DNA from: Heligmosomoides polygyrus polygyrus
Lineage: Eukaryota; Nematoda; Chromadorea; Rhabditida; Heligmosomidae
Direction: 5' to 3'
Assembly: GCA_947396885.1 (NCBI GenBank)
Contig: OX377206.1
Location: 3,747,634 to 3,811,633, forward strand
DNA: 64,000 nt
In this document: positions 32,970 to 44,800 of the stretch, piece by piece
Layout: each line of letters starts with the position of its first letter
Numbering within the stretch: position 1 is the first letter of the stretch
Translations under genes and position numbers: made by a program
Notes under the pieces: generated by a model
The model's input: the letters and a program-made list of their open reading frames with translations, nothing else
What the model was told of the DNA's origin: nothing
Databases searched by the model: none

Positions 32970-33290
32970 CAAAAGGATATAGGATGAAGAACGGCGTTAA
33001 TCAATCCCTAATTATGATGCACGATGCATTCCACTCTACGGGGTGGTGGAGGAGCTTGAATGCGAAATTGGCCATTAAACTGACTCAATTGGCCATTAAA
33101 CTGACCCAATCGATAAACAAGTCAGTGCTTTACTCTTCCCATACAAGCCTTGCACCAATTAGCTAGCCCCGGAAAGGTGGAAGACTTGGTTGGCCCGGGT
33201 GAAAGAATCCACCGAACCATGAATCGTTTCACAGTGCATGGCGAGAGCCGGCGCCTCCTCCGACTGCGCGACACGCGGCAATTCTGGAAG
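32970..33290 (-). repeat. Diverged tRNA-derived SINE, minus strand
   Basis: Inverse SINE order: GGATGAAGAACGGCGTTAATC (tail), then internal body words, then GGCGCCTCCTCCGACTGCGC, the inverse of the A-box region. It has an internal short duplication (AATTGGCCATTAAACTGAC at 33070 and 33091). More diverged than the other copies. Confidence 0.6.
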
Positions 33291-33937
33291 ATAACTTGAA
33301 AAAACAGAGTTTCTTCCCCAAGTTTTGTAGTACGAGGTTGTTATGCGTTGATGTCGGGATCCTGAAGCGCTTTAGATTTGAAGCATGTTCCTGAGACGTG
33401 TTTTGAAAAATCAAAAATAAAAAGTAAATAGAGCACGCTGCGGTGGGCAATACAATTCTTTCTAGACAATGAAAACGGCTACTCAAAGGGGCTAATCAAT
33501 ATCCTTTTCATGGTGAACTTTGGATGTGCAAGAAGGCGGAGAGGGAATGCATGGCGCATCCCAGGTGGTCCTTATTTCAACCGTTTTGCTTAGACTTGTT
33601 TTAAAATAATTCCCGACAGCATACATGACTCGTGAGTATATGGTAGTTCGTGAACAATCTCTGCGAAAGATGAGAAGAATCCTAAATTTTCTCACAATTT
33701 TTGTTGGTTTTTTGGCAGTCCGGCGTCAATCTTTGCACTCAGTTTTTTTTTGTAAACGCCTAAGATAGTTGGGTTTGTTGGGGTATGGATAATAGCATGA
33801 TTCCGATAGCGAACGTAAAGCATAAAGGGACAATAAAGGGCAGAGGCCGGCGTTAATTAATTTCTTTGAGAATGCGCCACGCATTCTACTCCCACGGAAC
33901 GTTGTGGATGCAATTTGTGAAGGTATTTGAACTCAAC

Positions 33938-34228
33938 GGGCGTGTAGAGCGCAGTCGGAGGAGGCGCCGACTGTCGCCTGCACCCGATACCAGGTTTGGT
34001 TCGGATTTCCTGCCCAGGCTAACCAAGCCTTCTATCCCTCCGGGGTAGGTGAATTGGTGACAGACTTGTCTGAGAAGGATAAAGCTCTGACTTGTTCATC
34101 GGCTGGCCACGCAAGTCATTGTATGGCCAAATATGCCTTCAACTCGCCTCCACGACATCCCATAGAAACAGAACGCGTGGCGCATCCCAAAGGGGATTGA
34201 ATAACTCCGTCCTTTATCCTGTATCCTT
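33938..34228 (+). repeat. tRNA-derived SINE (291 bp), present in B, absent in C
   Basis: It is flanked by TATTTGAACTCAAC (33924-33937) and TATTTGACCTCAAC (34229-34242). Segment C has the single uninserted site TATTTGATCTTAAC at 56272-56285. The head has an A box-like AGAGCGCAGTCGGAGG; the tail is CCGTCCTTTATCC. Confidence 0.85.
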
Positions 34229-34925
34229 TATTTGACCTCAACAATGGTCTGTGGTTGCCAGAAAAAACAAGACAGCGCCTTGTCCTTCCTATACTGGTCT
34301 GGTACCAATACGCCTACTTGGGAGTGATGGAATGAGAAGGAAGCAATAACATCGGTTCTAGGCGGCCCCCTCCAACTAGGATTGCCTCTTGACCTGGGGC
34401 TGATCAATCTCTCTCAGATACAACAGGCAGATGCGACCCTAGTTAGGAGATTCGCTTTGCCACCACCTTCCTCGAAATTCTCTGGGCATTCTGATACCAC
34501 AAAGCGAACACTGGCTCCTTCAAGAGAGTCAGGCTAGGTGATGACGGCACAAATCCCCATTCGGTCCCCCCCCCCCCCTCCCCCACCTCGAACCGGGATT
34601 GAACTCATTTCAGCTCCCTGATACTACATTACAGTATACCAGGTGTAGCCTGCGTAGTGTTGACCTGTTGACCTAGTCGTTCATCGATAGACCACCCCGG
34701 GGCCAGACCGATATACCACCCTCATTGTCAGCCGTTAGAGGTGATAAAACACAGAACGATCCATTTTAAATTGAATCACCTTCGTTTTTTCAAGTCTTCT
34801 CCCATTTCTTGTCGCTCACGGTGTTTTATATAAATGCATAGAGTCTTATCTACCCTTTGAATTTCTGTGTTAATTTTTCTTTACGGCTGAAGTTTCGGCT
34901 TTGTCGCCTTCTTCATGGTCTAGAT

Positions 34926-36328
34926 CAGGGGTGCACGTTTAACGGTTAACGATCTAACGAATTTAACGAATTAACAGCATTTTTCGTTAAAATATAGTTA
35001 ACGACTTAAAGGAAATTTTTAGAAATTTAACGGAATTTTTAACAGACATTTTTCTCAGTAAGTTTATCACTTTTCCCCTTAATTTTCACTAATATTGCAG
35101 GCCTCATCCTTCCGATTAGAACTGTTCCTGAAAAACTATGGAAATCAGCAAGAAGTTTTTTATGCTCTCATACTATTTTCATATCTTTATAGATTCGTTG
35201 ACGTGCTTGGCGGCTCAGCGCAGTACTTCTATATCTCCAAATTGTGTTGTTTCCAAAATCTTTATGGGGCATTTGAATTTTTGGAATTTATTTATTTATT
35301 TGTTCGCGCAGAGGATTTGTTTTGCTGCAATGCGTTTGAAAGAATATTTGGATTCCGGGAGGGAGGTAGTCTTACTAAATTGTAGGTAGGTAAATCCTGC
35401 TCTAATTGTAAAAATTTAGCATGATGCATTTTAGAGATACAAAAGTTCTGCGCTGAGCTACCAAGCACGTTAACAAATCCACAAAGATACTGGTCCGACC
35501 CCCCCCCCCCCGTGTAAGATATGCTTGCCCGCACTTGGCGCTGCTTATCCCAAAACACTTTTGCTCGCCACCTGAAACACTCAGAAGAAGAGAACGTTTT
35601 CAGTCAATGGGCGTATTCTCAATGATTTAAGAAAAACAATAATGGTATAAAATTTTGGAAAGCTGCATTTCCTGAACGTTAGCAAGTTGACGACCGTGTC
35701 ACGTCCTTTCGGCCGTATGGGATCGTGTGAAACGATGTCGTGTCACGGTTCCGATGTTGCAAAAAAATCGATTGGTCCCACGCACCACGCACGCGAAAAT
35801 CTTTCGTTCGTCAACGTGTTAACAGTGGAAGGCTTTTAATTGTATCTTCATGAATTCTTTCTGTACTAGCGGGCAGCGAGATTCTGCATGCTCGTAGAAC
35901 AATCACACAAAACGGTTTCGCAAAGAGCTAAGAAAGAGGGGAATCCTGGGATCCTGGGATCTGTCTGGTCCAACTTACCCAGCCCACTAAGTGCCGTTCT
36001 CTTAAAGATAATTCCACACCTTTTCTTCTTCACCCTGAAGGTAATTTTTTTTGCTGAGAAGCGCTTATTTTACTGTCTACACTTTGTTGGTAGTGAATTG
36101 CTTGTTTTACATTGAAGTGTTACACTCCATTTGTTGAACTTTAGTAGTTGACCTGTTGAAATTGGAACATATAACGCTTTCCTTGATTTTTCTTTCATTT
36201 TAAGTAGTAGTTTGCGTTAATTGTATTTTTTAACGAAATTTAACGATTTACCGGAAATTTGACGATGACTTTCCGTTAAAAAAATTTCGTTAAAAAAATT
36301 AACGCACAGAACTTCGTGTGCACCCCTG
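34926..36328. mobile_element. hAT-like non-autonomous element, 1,403 bp, 8-bp duplication
   Basis: GTCTAGAT occurs at 34918-34925 and 36329-36336. The termini are CAGGGGTGCAC and its exact inverse GTGCACCCCTG. An 8-bp duplication with CAGGGGTG-type ends fits the hAT superfamily. Segment C keeps one GTATAGAT (56964-56971) with nothing inserted. Frames inside, such as 35095-35385, do not resemble a hAT transposase. Confidence 0.85.
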
Positions 36329-36336
36329 GTCTAGAT

Positions 36337-37285
36337 GTCGAAAACTTTTGTGAAATTATTCGCTCAAACATAATTTCATCCTATAGAATGATCTTCCTGA
36401 AGAAGATAGACCTTTCCCTTCTAATGTCCGCTTTTGTTTCTGAATTATAATATGTGCACAAGAAGGTAGGCAACGTTTCTGTTAACGGATGTCGTTTGTT
36501 AACTACCCTTCTTTCTATAGATGCAAATCGCTCGTGACGATGAAGCAGCAACAGCAAACGCTAAGCTTCGCTCCTGTGTCTTGGAATCCAGAAGTTCACG
36601 GATTCTGTACACGTGAGTTCAGATGACTTTTGCAGTTAGTCTTTTATTTTGCCTATAAGGTCCGGCTTACGAGTATTGGCTTGGAGTCCTGTAAGGGTGA
36701 TCGTTTTCTAGACAATTCCAGTGGAGCGTCCACATTTCTGAATGTTTCCCATTTCAACCTCCTTCCTGCTCAGTCCACTATAGAATCTCTCAAAAATTAT
36801 CTCCGGCAAGTATACAATTATACCGTAACAGAGTCTTTGCTATTCAATTGACTTATCCCTTCGTGACGAGCGGGTGCTGGTAATCTGTAGGGATTTATAC
36901 CGGATTTTGCTTAGAACTGACCTTTCTCGTATTCCGGAGACGTCTGCCGGGTCTTAAAAACATCTAAGAACGTCTTTTTTGACTCGAAAGTTTGCCGACG
37001 CACCGAAAAGCTCAATGTAAATTATGTACGTCTGTCCATGCAAGCTCAGATTCATATCCGTTCTCTTCTTTGCTGCATGTTTCTTTGTTTTTCCTTTTCT
37101 TTCTCTTTGCTTTTCTTGCTCCCAATCGGCAGAGGTGGTATCTCGCCGTCGTGCATGGCTTTGTACCTGGTGTTTATATGCTTCTCACGTCGGCTGTGCT
37201 CTCAATAGCTTTACTTATTTGTCGACTTCTACAACAAAGGAAAGTCCGGCTTCTCCAGCTGATGATGTCTTAAAAATAGCTGAAG
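36337..37285 (+). other. Exon-like module (copy B)
   Basis: This is collinear with 5626-6570. The ATG-led stretch near 36522 reads MQIARDDEAATANAKLRSC and ends before GTGAGT. The hydrophobic tail stretch ends at 37273. See copy A for the description and doubts. Confidence 0.25.
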
Positions 37286-37299
37286 TTATTGGTTCCATT

Positions 37300-37530
37300 C
37301 CTCTTCTTCTTCTTCAGCGTTTGTCCCGCTTCATGGCGGGGTCCGCTATTTTGGTGCCATGTCGCCATCTTTCCCGATCCCGTGCTAGATCAGGGTGGTA
37401 AGCCACTTTCCAGACACTTCGAAGTTAAGGCCTAACTTACGGACGCTGTCTTCCCTTCCACCCAGAACGTGGCCGTACCTTGTCAGCTATCGGTGCGACA
37501 CCGAACTTCTGCCGAATAGCTTCGACCTTT
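37300..37530 (-). pseudogene. RTE 3'-end relic (copy B)
   Basis: Same relic as 6585-6835, with a short deletion that joins GGCCGTACC directly to TTGTCAGC. Confidence 0.7.
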
Positions 37531-37879
37531 GAGGAGAGATTTCCAAAATTTGTCTGACTACAATGTGAATTGGGTCGGATCGTTAAAGTACCTCAAACTT
37601 GGGTAACTAAACCATCATTCAATTGGTTCCATCATTCAGTCAACGAAATATTTTTTCACGTTGTGTACACGTGATATGGGCGAGTAAAGCAGTAGAAGAA
37701 AAAGCAATAAGCACTATTGGAATTCAGTTAGTCACAAAAGACCTACTAGGACGTACATTAGAAGCTATCCATGATCCCCTCTCACGCAGGGTTCATACGG
37801 TCTGCCCACTCTTTCCAATCTCTTCATAGCGCTTAGGCAATGTCTTATCACTGCAGCGTGCCTATATGTAGTAATGCTT
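37531..37879. other. Segment B spacer
   Basis: Counterpart of 6836-7159. No feature was seen. Confidence 0.35.
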
Positions 37880-38290
37880 TCCAGTTTTTTTCGAATATTC
37901 AAGTAGTTTCGAATGCTTACAAATTTCGAATATTCGAAGTAGCATTCGAATACATTCGAAAAGCGCGCTATTCCGAATATTCGAGCTTGAGTATTGATTT
38001 GAATATTTGAATTTGTATCCAGTATTTTTTTTCTCGATCCAATGAGTTTTCAAATCGTTAAGCAGATTTACGTGTAGAAAGACGATACCAAAAAGTGCGC
38101 ACTATAGATGTGCTCTTGAAATTTTTTCGAGCATTCGAATAGTTTCAAATCCTCACAAATTTCGAATATTCAAATTCGATTATATTCGAAAACGCGAATA
38201 TAATCGAATTCGAATATTCGAAAGTTTAAATATTCCAATTCGAGTATTCAAAATCGAATGAAAATCATTCGATTACTCATTCGAGTAGGT
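37880..38290. repeat. TTCGAA-rich arm, left (copy B, shortened)
   Basis: Counterpart of 7160-7700 with an internal loss of TTCGAA-rich sequence near 37940. Confidence 0.65.
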
Positions 38291-38733
38291 CAATTCCAGC
38301 ATAGCCATAAGCGTTTCCAACTCAGACAATTAAGACTGTCCAACATAGGCAGCTGTGATGGTAGGAAAACCAAAGTGTCCCCATGACTTACCCATCCTTT
38401 TATCACTATGGCGTTCAACAGCTCAGCGTCGACTAAAGCTGTTATCTTTTGACCACTGCTGAAATGGCTGCTTTAAAGTTGGTAGAAAGTCCTAAAGCAT
38501 CCTGGGTACTCGAACAAAGTGTGAACCCATGTTGTACATAGGTCTTAATGAGCGCACTGGAATTAACAATCTTGCTTGGCAGAATGCTGGCAACTCGAAA
38601 CGCCTTTTTTAGCCATGAATATAGGTGCTAATAAAGAGGAGCTGATACGCTTACTGACTTTAGATGTATTTTTTAGCCAAGTATTTTAGTCGATTTCCGA
38701 TCGAAAATAAAACAGTTTCATCTCCTTCAAATG
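38291..38733. other. Segment B spacer
   Basis: Counterpart of 7701-8158. No feature was seen. Confidence 0.35.
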
Positions 38734-39764
38734 CAATACCGCCCGCGTCGCGCGGGAAAAAGACGGTTTGTGACGGAAAAATCCGTCGCATCCTCATAAC
38801 TTCTTCAACTTTCAGTTGTTTAAAAAACTGTTTACACCGTTCGATTTGTCTCTTCGAGATCTACACAAACATATATAAAACTTTACCAGACCACCGCGTT
38901 TTCGCCGTGGGTGACCTAAGAAGATAACCGCAGCACGCCTTTGCGATTAGAGCACCTTATTTTCCAGGACGTGCATGTGACGTGCAGTGTTTTCGGAGCA
39001 TCTCAAGTATGGCTTACGTTGCCAGTGCGCTGCCATCCCTGGAATGCGTCGAGAGTGCGCCGTGCACAATGCATATAGGATCGAACCTATCAATCGAATG
39101 GGCGTAAGCGTGTTCACTCCGAGTCTATCTTCCCCTACTGGAAAATGTAAAGCCTTTAAGTCTATCTCGAACCGTTTGGAGAGTTTTATCAGCAATTCTC
39201 AGCCACCGTACTCGAGAATCGCTCCAATCTGTCCCAGGGAGACTTGGGTATGCGCCGTGTGCAATGTGTATAGAGATGAACCTATCAATCGAGTGGGTTC
39301 GGCAGCTGGTGGAGGGAGCGTTTGGGGAGTTCTATCATAAATTTACAGCCGCCCACTGAGGAATTGCTCTAAAGTTGTACAGTTAGCCTCTGGCATGCGC
39401 CGTGAACAATGCGTATAGAATCGAACGCACATCGCACTCTCGAAGCATTCCAGGTATGAGCATTCCAGAGCACTGACAACGCACGCCATGCTTGAGATAC
39501 TCCAAAAACACTGCACGTCCTGGAAAATAAGGTGCTCTCATCGCAAAAGCGTGCTGCGGTTATTTTTTAGGCCACCCACGGCGAAAACCCGGTGGTCTGG
39601 TAAAGTTCTATATACGTTTGTGTAGACCTTGAAGAGACAAATCGAACGGTACTAACAGTTTTTTTAAACAACTCAAAATTGAAGAAGTTATGAGCGTGCG
39701 ACGGTTTGCAACGGATTTTTCCGTCGCAAACCGTCTTTTTCACCACGCGACGAGGGCGGTATTG
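38734..39764. mobile_element. Foldback element (copy B, 1,031 bp)
   Basis: It starts CAATACCGCCCGCG and ends GGGCGGTATTG, with both long inverted arms present. Near-identical to copy A, with a 6-base net gain in the right half (an extra GAGCATTCC-like word near 39460). Confidence 0.75.
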
Positions 39765-40204
39765 TAATCATAAACTCACACATTAAAATTCGATACGCAT
39801 CTGTAAATGTTAAGAAACTGTGCCACTTTTGACGACGTGAAATGGCTTCAACAGAGATCAGAAATTACTCGTTCGCCCACGTTTCCGGCAAAACGCTGCT
39901 GAATCTTGTTCCAAAATACATGTTCAGGCTTCAGTAGCTTACCTCACAATCCTAAAATAGAAGTTGATATATTTGGATGAATGCGCAAGGTAAACGGGAA
40001 AACAGCGATATTTCGTCTCAGATCGAGTTGCAGCTCACATGTGCGTTCGACATGTGGCTTAGACGTGCTATAGACTCATTTAGTTGTCTTTAGATAGGGA
40101 GTTCAGACGTTCTGAAGGAATTCCTCCATATGTTTCATGAATATTCTGAAAAAAAACTTGACTTGAAGTCATATTCATGTCGAGGATGATGTAAACATCA
40201 AAGT

Positions 40205-40392
40205 GCAGTATAGCTGTGCTCGAATGACCTATTCGAATAGTTAATCAAATGATTTTCATTCGAATTTGAGTATTCGGATTCGAGTGTTCAAAAAATCGCG
40301 TTCTTCGAATATATTCGAAATTCGAATGCTCGAAAATTGCGGGTATTCGAAACTATTCGAAAATTCAAAAACAATGCGGGAGCACAGCTATA
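40205..40392. repeat. TTCGAA-rich arm, right (copy B)
   Basis: Counterpart of 9640-9856, beginning TATAGCTGTGCTCG and ending GGGAGCACAGCTATA, with an internal deletion. Confidence 0.6.
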
Positions 40393-41330
40393 AAATGCAG
40401 CCCTCTCCTCCTTTTTTCAAATATTGCAGCGAGGCATTGTATAGCGAATGTCCATGGGAATCACTTTTCCTGGATGAGACATACAATCTGCTTTTGCATA
40501 TATTGTTTACGTTAATTTGGCAAACAGTAAAAGACCATCTCTGCAGGAATTCCCACTAAATGTTCCGATTTGCCTCCAGAATTTTTTGAATTTTGAATTT
40601 TTTGCTTCATTTTTCGTAGACCTCGCTTTATTTGACCGGTTTCACGTCGACATTTACACGTGGGGAACTCACTGCATCGCCTCCTTCGCTTGTGCTGCGC
40701 CTCTGTGCTTAATTGTATAATTAGAAACATCGCTTTGAGTTACATAAAACAGCTCTGACGTCGTCGTTGTAGGTGGCTGTCCTTTCTTCACGAGACGCAT
40801 ACGGAACTCGCCGTCGCTGATGATGGTTTTACTGAATTCATGTGGTTTTCGTTGAAGCATTGTAGCTATCGCTTCTGGAGGTCGTCGTCGTCATCTCTGC
40901 AATTCTTGAAAAACTCCCTTCATTGGTGGAGGTTCGTAATGAAGTGTAGCGGCTTTTCATAAATTCTCGGAAAATTTCTCTGGGGAGAGTATGCTACGGC
41001 CTCAATTCCCCAATTTCAGGAAGATTTGGCTTGAACACAGTTCTAGCCATTGCCGCATGTCATATGAGTTTCGTAAAGTCTGCTGCTCTTCTAGCTGCCT
41101 TCGCGAATCCAATCTGCGTGCAGACGTCGCTGCCAAATCTGAAATGCTTCATTCATTTTTCATTATTTACCGAACCAACTGGATAGAGGGAGTATTTTGA
41201 TGTAGTTATTTCCTGCCCCAATCATCCGCCCAGTGCACAGTATATACCTCCTTTCTTGATGTTTGCAGTGTGTTTGGATCACTTCTTCAATTTCAAAGGG
41301 ACACCTGACGATGAACTCACTATCTAGTTA
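40393..41330. other. Segment B sequence, unassigned
   Basis: Counterpart of 9857-10508 plus 11816-12134, without the 1.3 kb insertion seen in A. No coding feature is supported. Confidence 0.35.
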
Positions 41331-41888
41331 TTTATGATGACCTTAGCGCTGGCTGACTACTACTGCCATATTTACTTGTTGACAAGTGAATACCACAGTA
41401 GTAGCCGACGGCGGAAACCCGGTCTGAATTATACACAGACGGTGAAACCGGAATTTTTCGAGGAATTCGAGACCTTTTAAGATTGGAAAAATTAGGTTTT
41501 CCTGGTGCAATTTGCTGAATATGTTGAAAGTGCGATTACATAATGACATAGGCGTATCTGGAAATTTACTAGCTCTATTGCTGCTTTACTTTTCATCCAA
41601 AATATGTGAGCTATCTTCGCAAGAGTTCAGATCTCGTGTGCTATTATCGCAAAAGTTCAAATTCTGCGCAAATTCTACTCTTCATCCAAAATGTGTGAGC
41701 TAGCTTCGGAAGAGTTCAAATTATGCGCACCGGAAATCCTGCGCGCTTACCTTCGAAAAAGTTTTAAATTCTGCAACAGTGACCTGCCAGATCTGGATCC
41801 TTACGAGAATAGGGCAAATGATTAAAATCTGGAGCGAAAAATTCAAACTTTAGCGCCTGAAGTTCGAAATCTTGGCGAAGATAGCGGG
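41331..41888 (+). mobile_element. R1 dispersed repeat leading into the satellite (copy B)
   Basis: The nested hairpin (41350-41410, inner stem ACTTG TTGA CAAGT), the CAGACGGTGAAACCGG block and a leader, AATCTGGAGCGAAAAATTCAAAC-type, stand directly before the array. The same leader stands before the smaller arrays at 52931 and 62310. Confidence 0.65.
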
Positions 41889-44800
41889 AAAATTTGAATT
41901 TCGGCGCGCAAAATTCGAATTCGAAACCTCCCGCACTAGCGCGAAAGTTTTGAATTTTGGCGCGCAAAATTCGAATTCGAAATCTCCTGCACTAGCGCGA
42001 AAATTTTGAATGTCGGCGCGCAAAATTCGAATTCGAAACCTCCCGCACTAGCGCGAAAATTTTGAATGTCGGCGCGCAAAATTCGAATTCGAAACCTCCC
42101 GCACTAGCGCGAAAATTTTGAATTTTGGCGCGCAAAATTCGAATTCGAAATCTCCCGCACTAGCGCGAAAATTTTGAATGTCGGCGCGCAAAATTCGAAT
42201 TCGAAACCTCTCGCACTAGCGCGAAAATTTTGAATTTTGGCGCGCAAAATTCGAATTCGAAGCCTCCCGCACTAGCGCGAAAGTTTTGAATTTTGGCGCG
42301 CAAAATTCGAATTCGAAACCTCTCGCACTAGCGCGAAAATTTAATTTCGGCGCGCAAAATTCGAATTCGAAGCCTCCCGCACTAGCGCGAAAGTTTTGAA
42401 TTTTGGCGCGCAAAATTCGAATTCGAAATCTCCCGCACTAGCGCGAAAATTTAATTTCGGCGCGCAAAATTCGAATTCGAAGCCTCCCGCACTAGCGCGA
42501 AAGTTTTGAATTTTGGCGCGCAAAATTCGAATTCGAAATCTCCCGCACTAGCGCGAAAGTTTTGAATTTTGGCGCGCAAAATTCGAATTCGAAACCTCTC
42601 GCACTAGCGCGAAAATTTTGAATTTCGGCGCGCAAAATTCGAATTCGAAATCTCCCGCACTAGCGCGAAAGTTTTGAATTTTGGCGCGCAAAATTCGAAT
42701 TCGAAATCTCCCGCACTAGCGCGAAAATTTAATTTCGGCGCGCAAAATTCGAATTCGAAACCTCCCGCACTAGCGCGAAAGTTTTGAATTTTGGCGCGCA
42801 AAATTCGAATTCGAAATCTCCCGCACTAGCGCGAAAATTTAATTTTGGTGCGCAAAATTCGAATTCGAAGCCTCCCGCACTAGCGCGAAAATTTTGAATT
42901 TCGGCGCGCAAAATTCGAATTCGAAGCCTCCCGCACTAGCGCGAAAGTTTTGAATTTTGGCGCGCAAAATTCGAATTCGAAGCCTCCCGCACTAGCGCGA
43001 AAATTTTGAATTTCGGCGCGCAAAATTCGAATTCGAAGCCTCCCGCACTAGCGCGAAAATTTTGAATTTCGGCGCGCAAAATTCGAATTCGAAACCTCCC
43101 GCACTAGCGCGAAAATTTTGAATGTCGGCGCGCAAAATTCGAATTCGAAACCTCCCGCACTAGCGCGAAAATTTTGAATGTCGGCGCGCAAAATTCGAAT
43201 TCGAAACCTCCCGCACTAGCGCGAAAATTTTGAATTTCGGCGCGCAAAATTCGAATTCGAAGCCTCCCGCACTAGCGCGAAAGTTTTGAATTTTGGCGCG
43301 CAAAATTCGAATTCGAAGCCTCCCGCACTAGCGCGAAAATTTTGAATTTCGGCGCGCAAAATTCGAATTCGAAGCCTCCCGCACTAGCGCGAAAATTTTG
43401 AATTTCGGCGCGCAAAATTCGAATTCGAAACCTCCCGCACTAGCGCGAAAATTTTGAATGTCGGCGCGCAAAATTCGAATTCGAAACCTCCCGCACTAGC
43501 GCGAAAATTTTGAATGTCGGCGCGCAAAATTCGAATTCGAAACCTCCCGCACTAGCGCGAAAATTTTGAATTTCGGCGCGCAAAATTCGAATTCGAAGCC
43601 TCCCGCACTAGCGCGAAAGTTTTGAATTTTGGCGCGCAAAATTCGAATTCGAAGCCTCCCGCACTAGCGCGAAAATTTTGAATTTCGGCGCGCAAAATTC
43701 GAATTCGAAGCCTCCCGCACTAGCGCGAAAATTTTGAATTTCGGCGCGCAAAATTCGAATTCGAAATCTCCCGCACTAGCGCGAAAGTTTTGAATTTTGG
43801 CGCGCAAAATTCGAATTCGAAGCCTCCCGCACTAGCGCGGAAGTTTTGAATTTCGGCGCGCAAAATTCGAATTCGAAGCCTCCCGCACTAGCGCGAAAGT
43901 TTTGAATTTTGGCGCGCAAAATTCGAATTCGAAGCCTCCCGCACTAGCGCGAAAATTTTGAATTTCGGCGCGCAAAATTCGAATTCGAAGCCTCCCGCAC
44001 TAGCGCGAAAATTTTGAATTTCGGCGCGCAAAATTCGAATTCGAAATCTCCCGCACTAGCGCGAAAATTTAATTTTGGCGCGCAAAATTCGAATTCGAAG
44101 CCTCCCGCACTAGCGCGAAAATTTTGAATTTCGGCGCGCAAAATTCGAATTCGAAGCCTCCCGCACTAGCGCGAAAATTTTGAATTTCGGCGCGCAAAAT
44201 TCGAATTCGAAACCTCCCGCACTAGCGCGAAAATTTTGAATGTCGGCGCGCAAAATTCGAATTCGAAACCTCCCGCACTAGCGCGAAAATTTTGAATGTC
44301 GGCGCGCAAAATTCGAATTCGAAATCTCCCGCACTAGCGCGAAAGTTTTGAATTTTGGCGCGCAAAATTCGAATTCGAAATCTCCCGCACTAGCGCGAAA
44401 ATTTAATTTTGGCGCGCAAAATTCGAATTCGAAGCCTCCCGCACTAGCGCGAAAATTTTGAATTTCGGCGCGCAAAATTCGAATTCGAAGCCTCCCGCAC
44501 TAGCGCGAAAATTTTGAATTTCGGCGTGCAAAATTCGAATTCGAAACCTCCCGCACTAGCGCGAAAATTTTGAATGTCGGCGCGCAAAATTCGAATTCGA
44601 AACCTCCCGCACTAGCGCGAAAATTTTGAATTTCGGCGCGCAAAATTCGAATTCGAAGCCTCCCGCACTAGCGCGAAAGTTTTGAATTTTGGCGCGCAAA
44701 ATTCGAATTCGAAGCCTCCCGCACTAGCGCGAAAATTTTGAATTTCGGCGCGCAAAATTCGAATTCGAAGCCTCCCGCACTAGCGCGAAAATTTTGAATT

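Noticed and set aside
35095..35385. 96-codon frame inside the hAT-like element as a transposase
   Set aside because: No hAT dimerisation or RNase H-like motifs; far too short.
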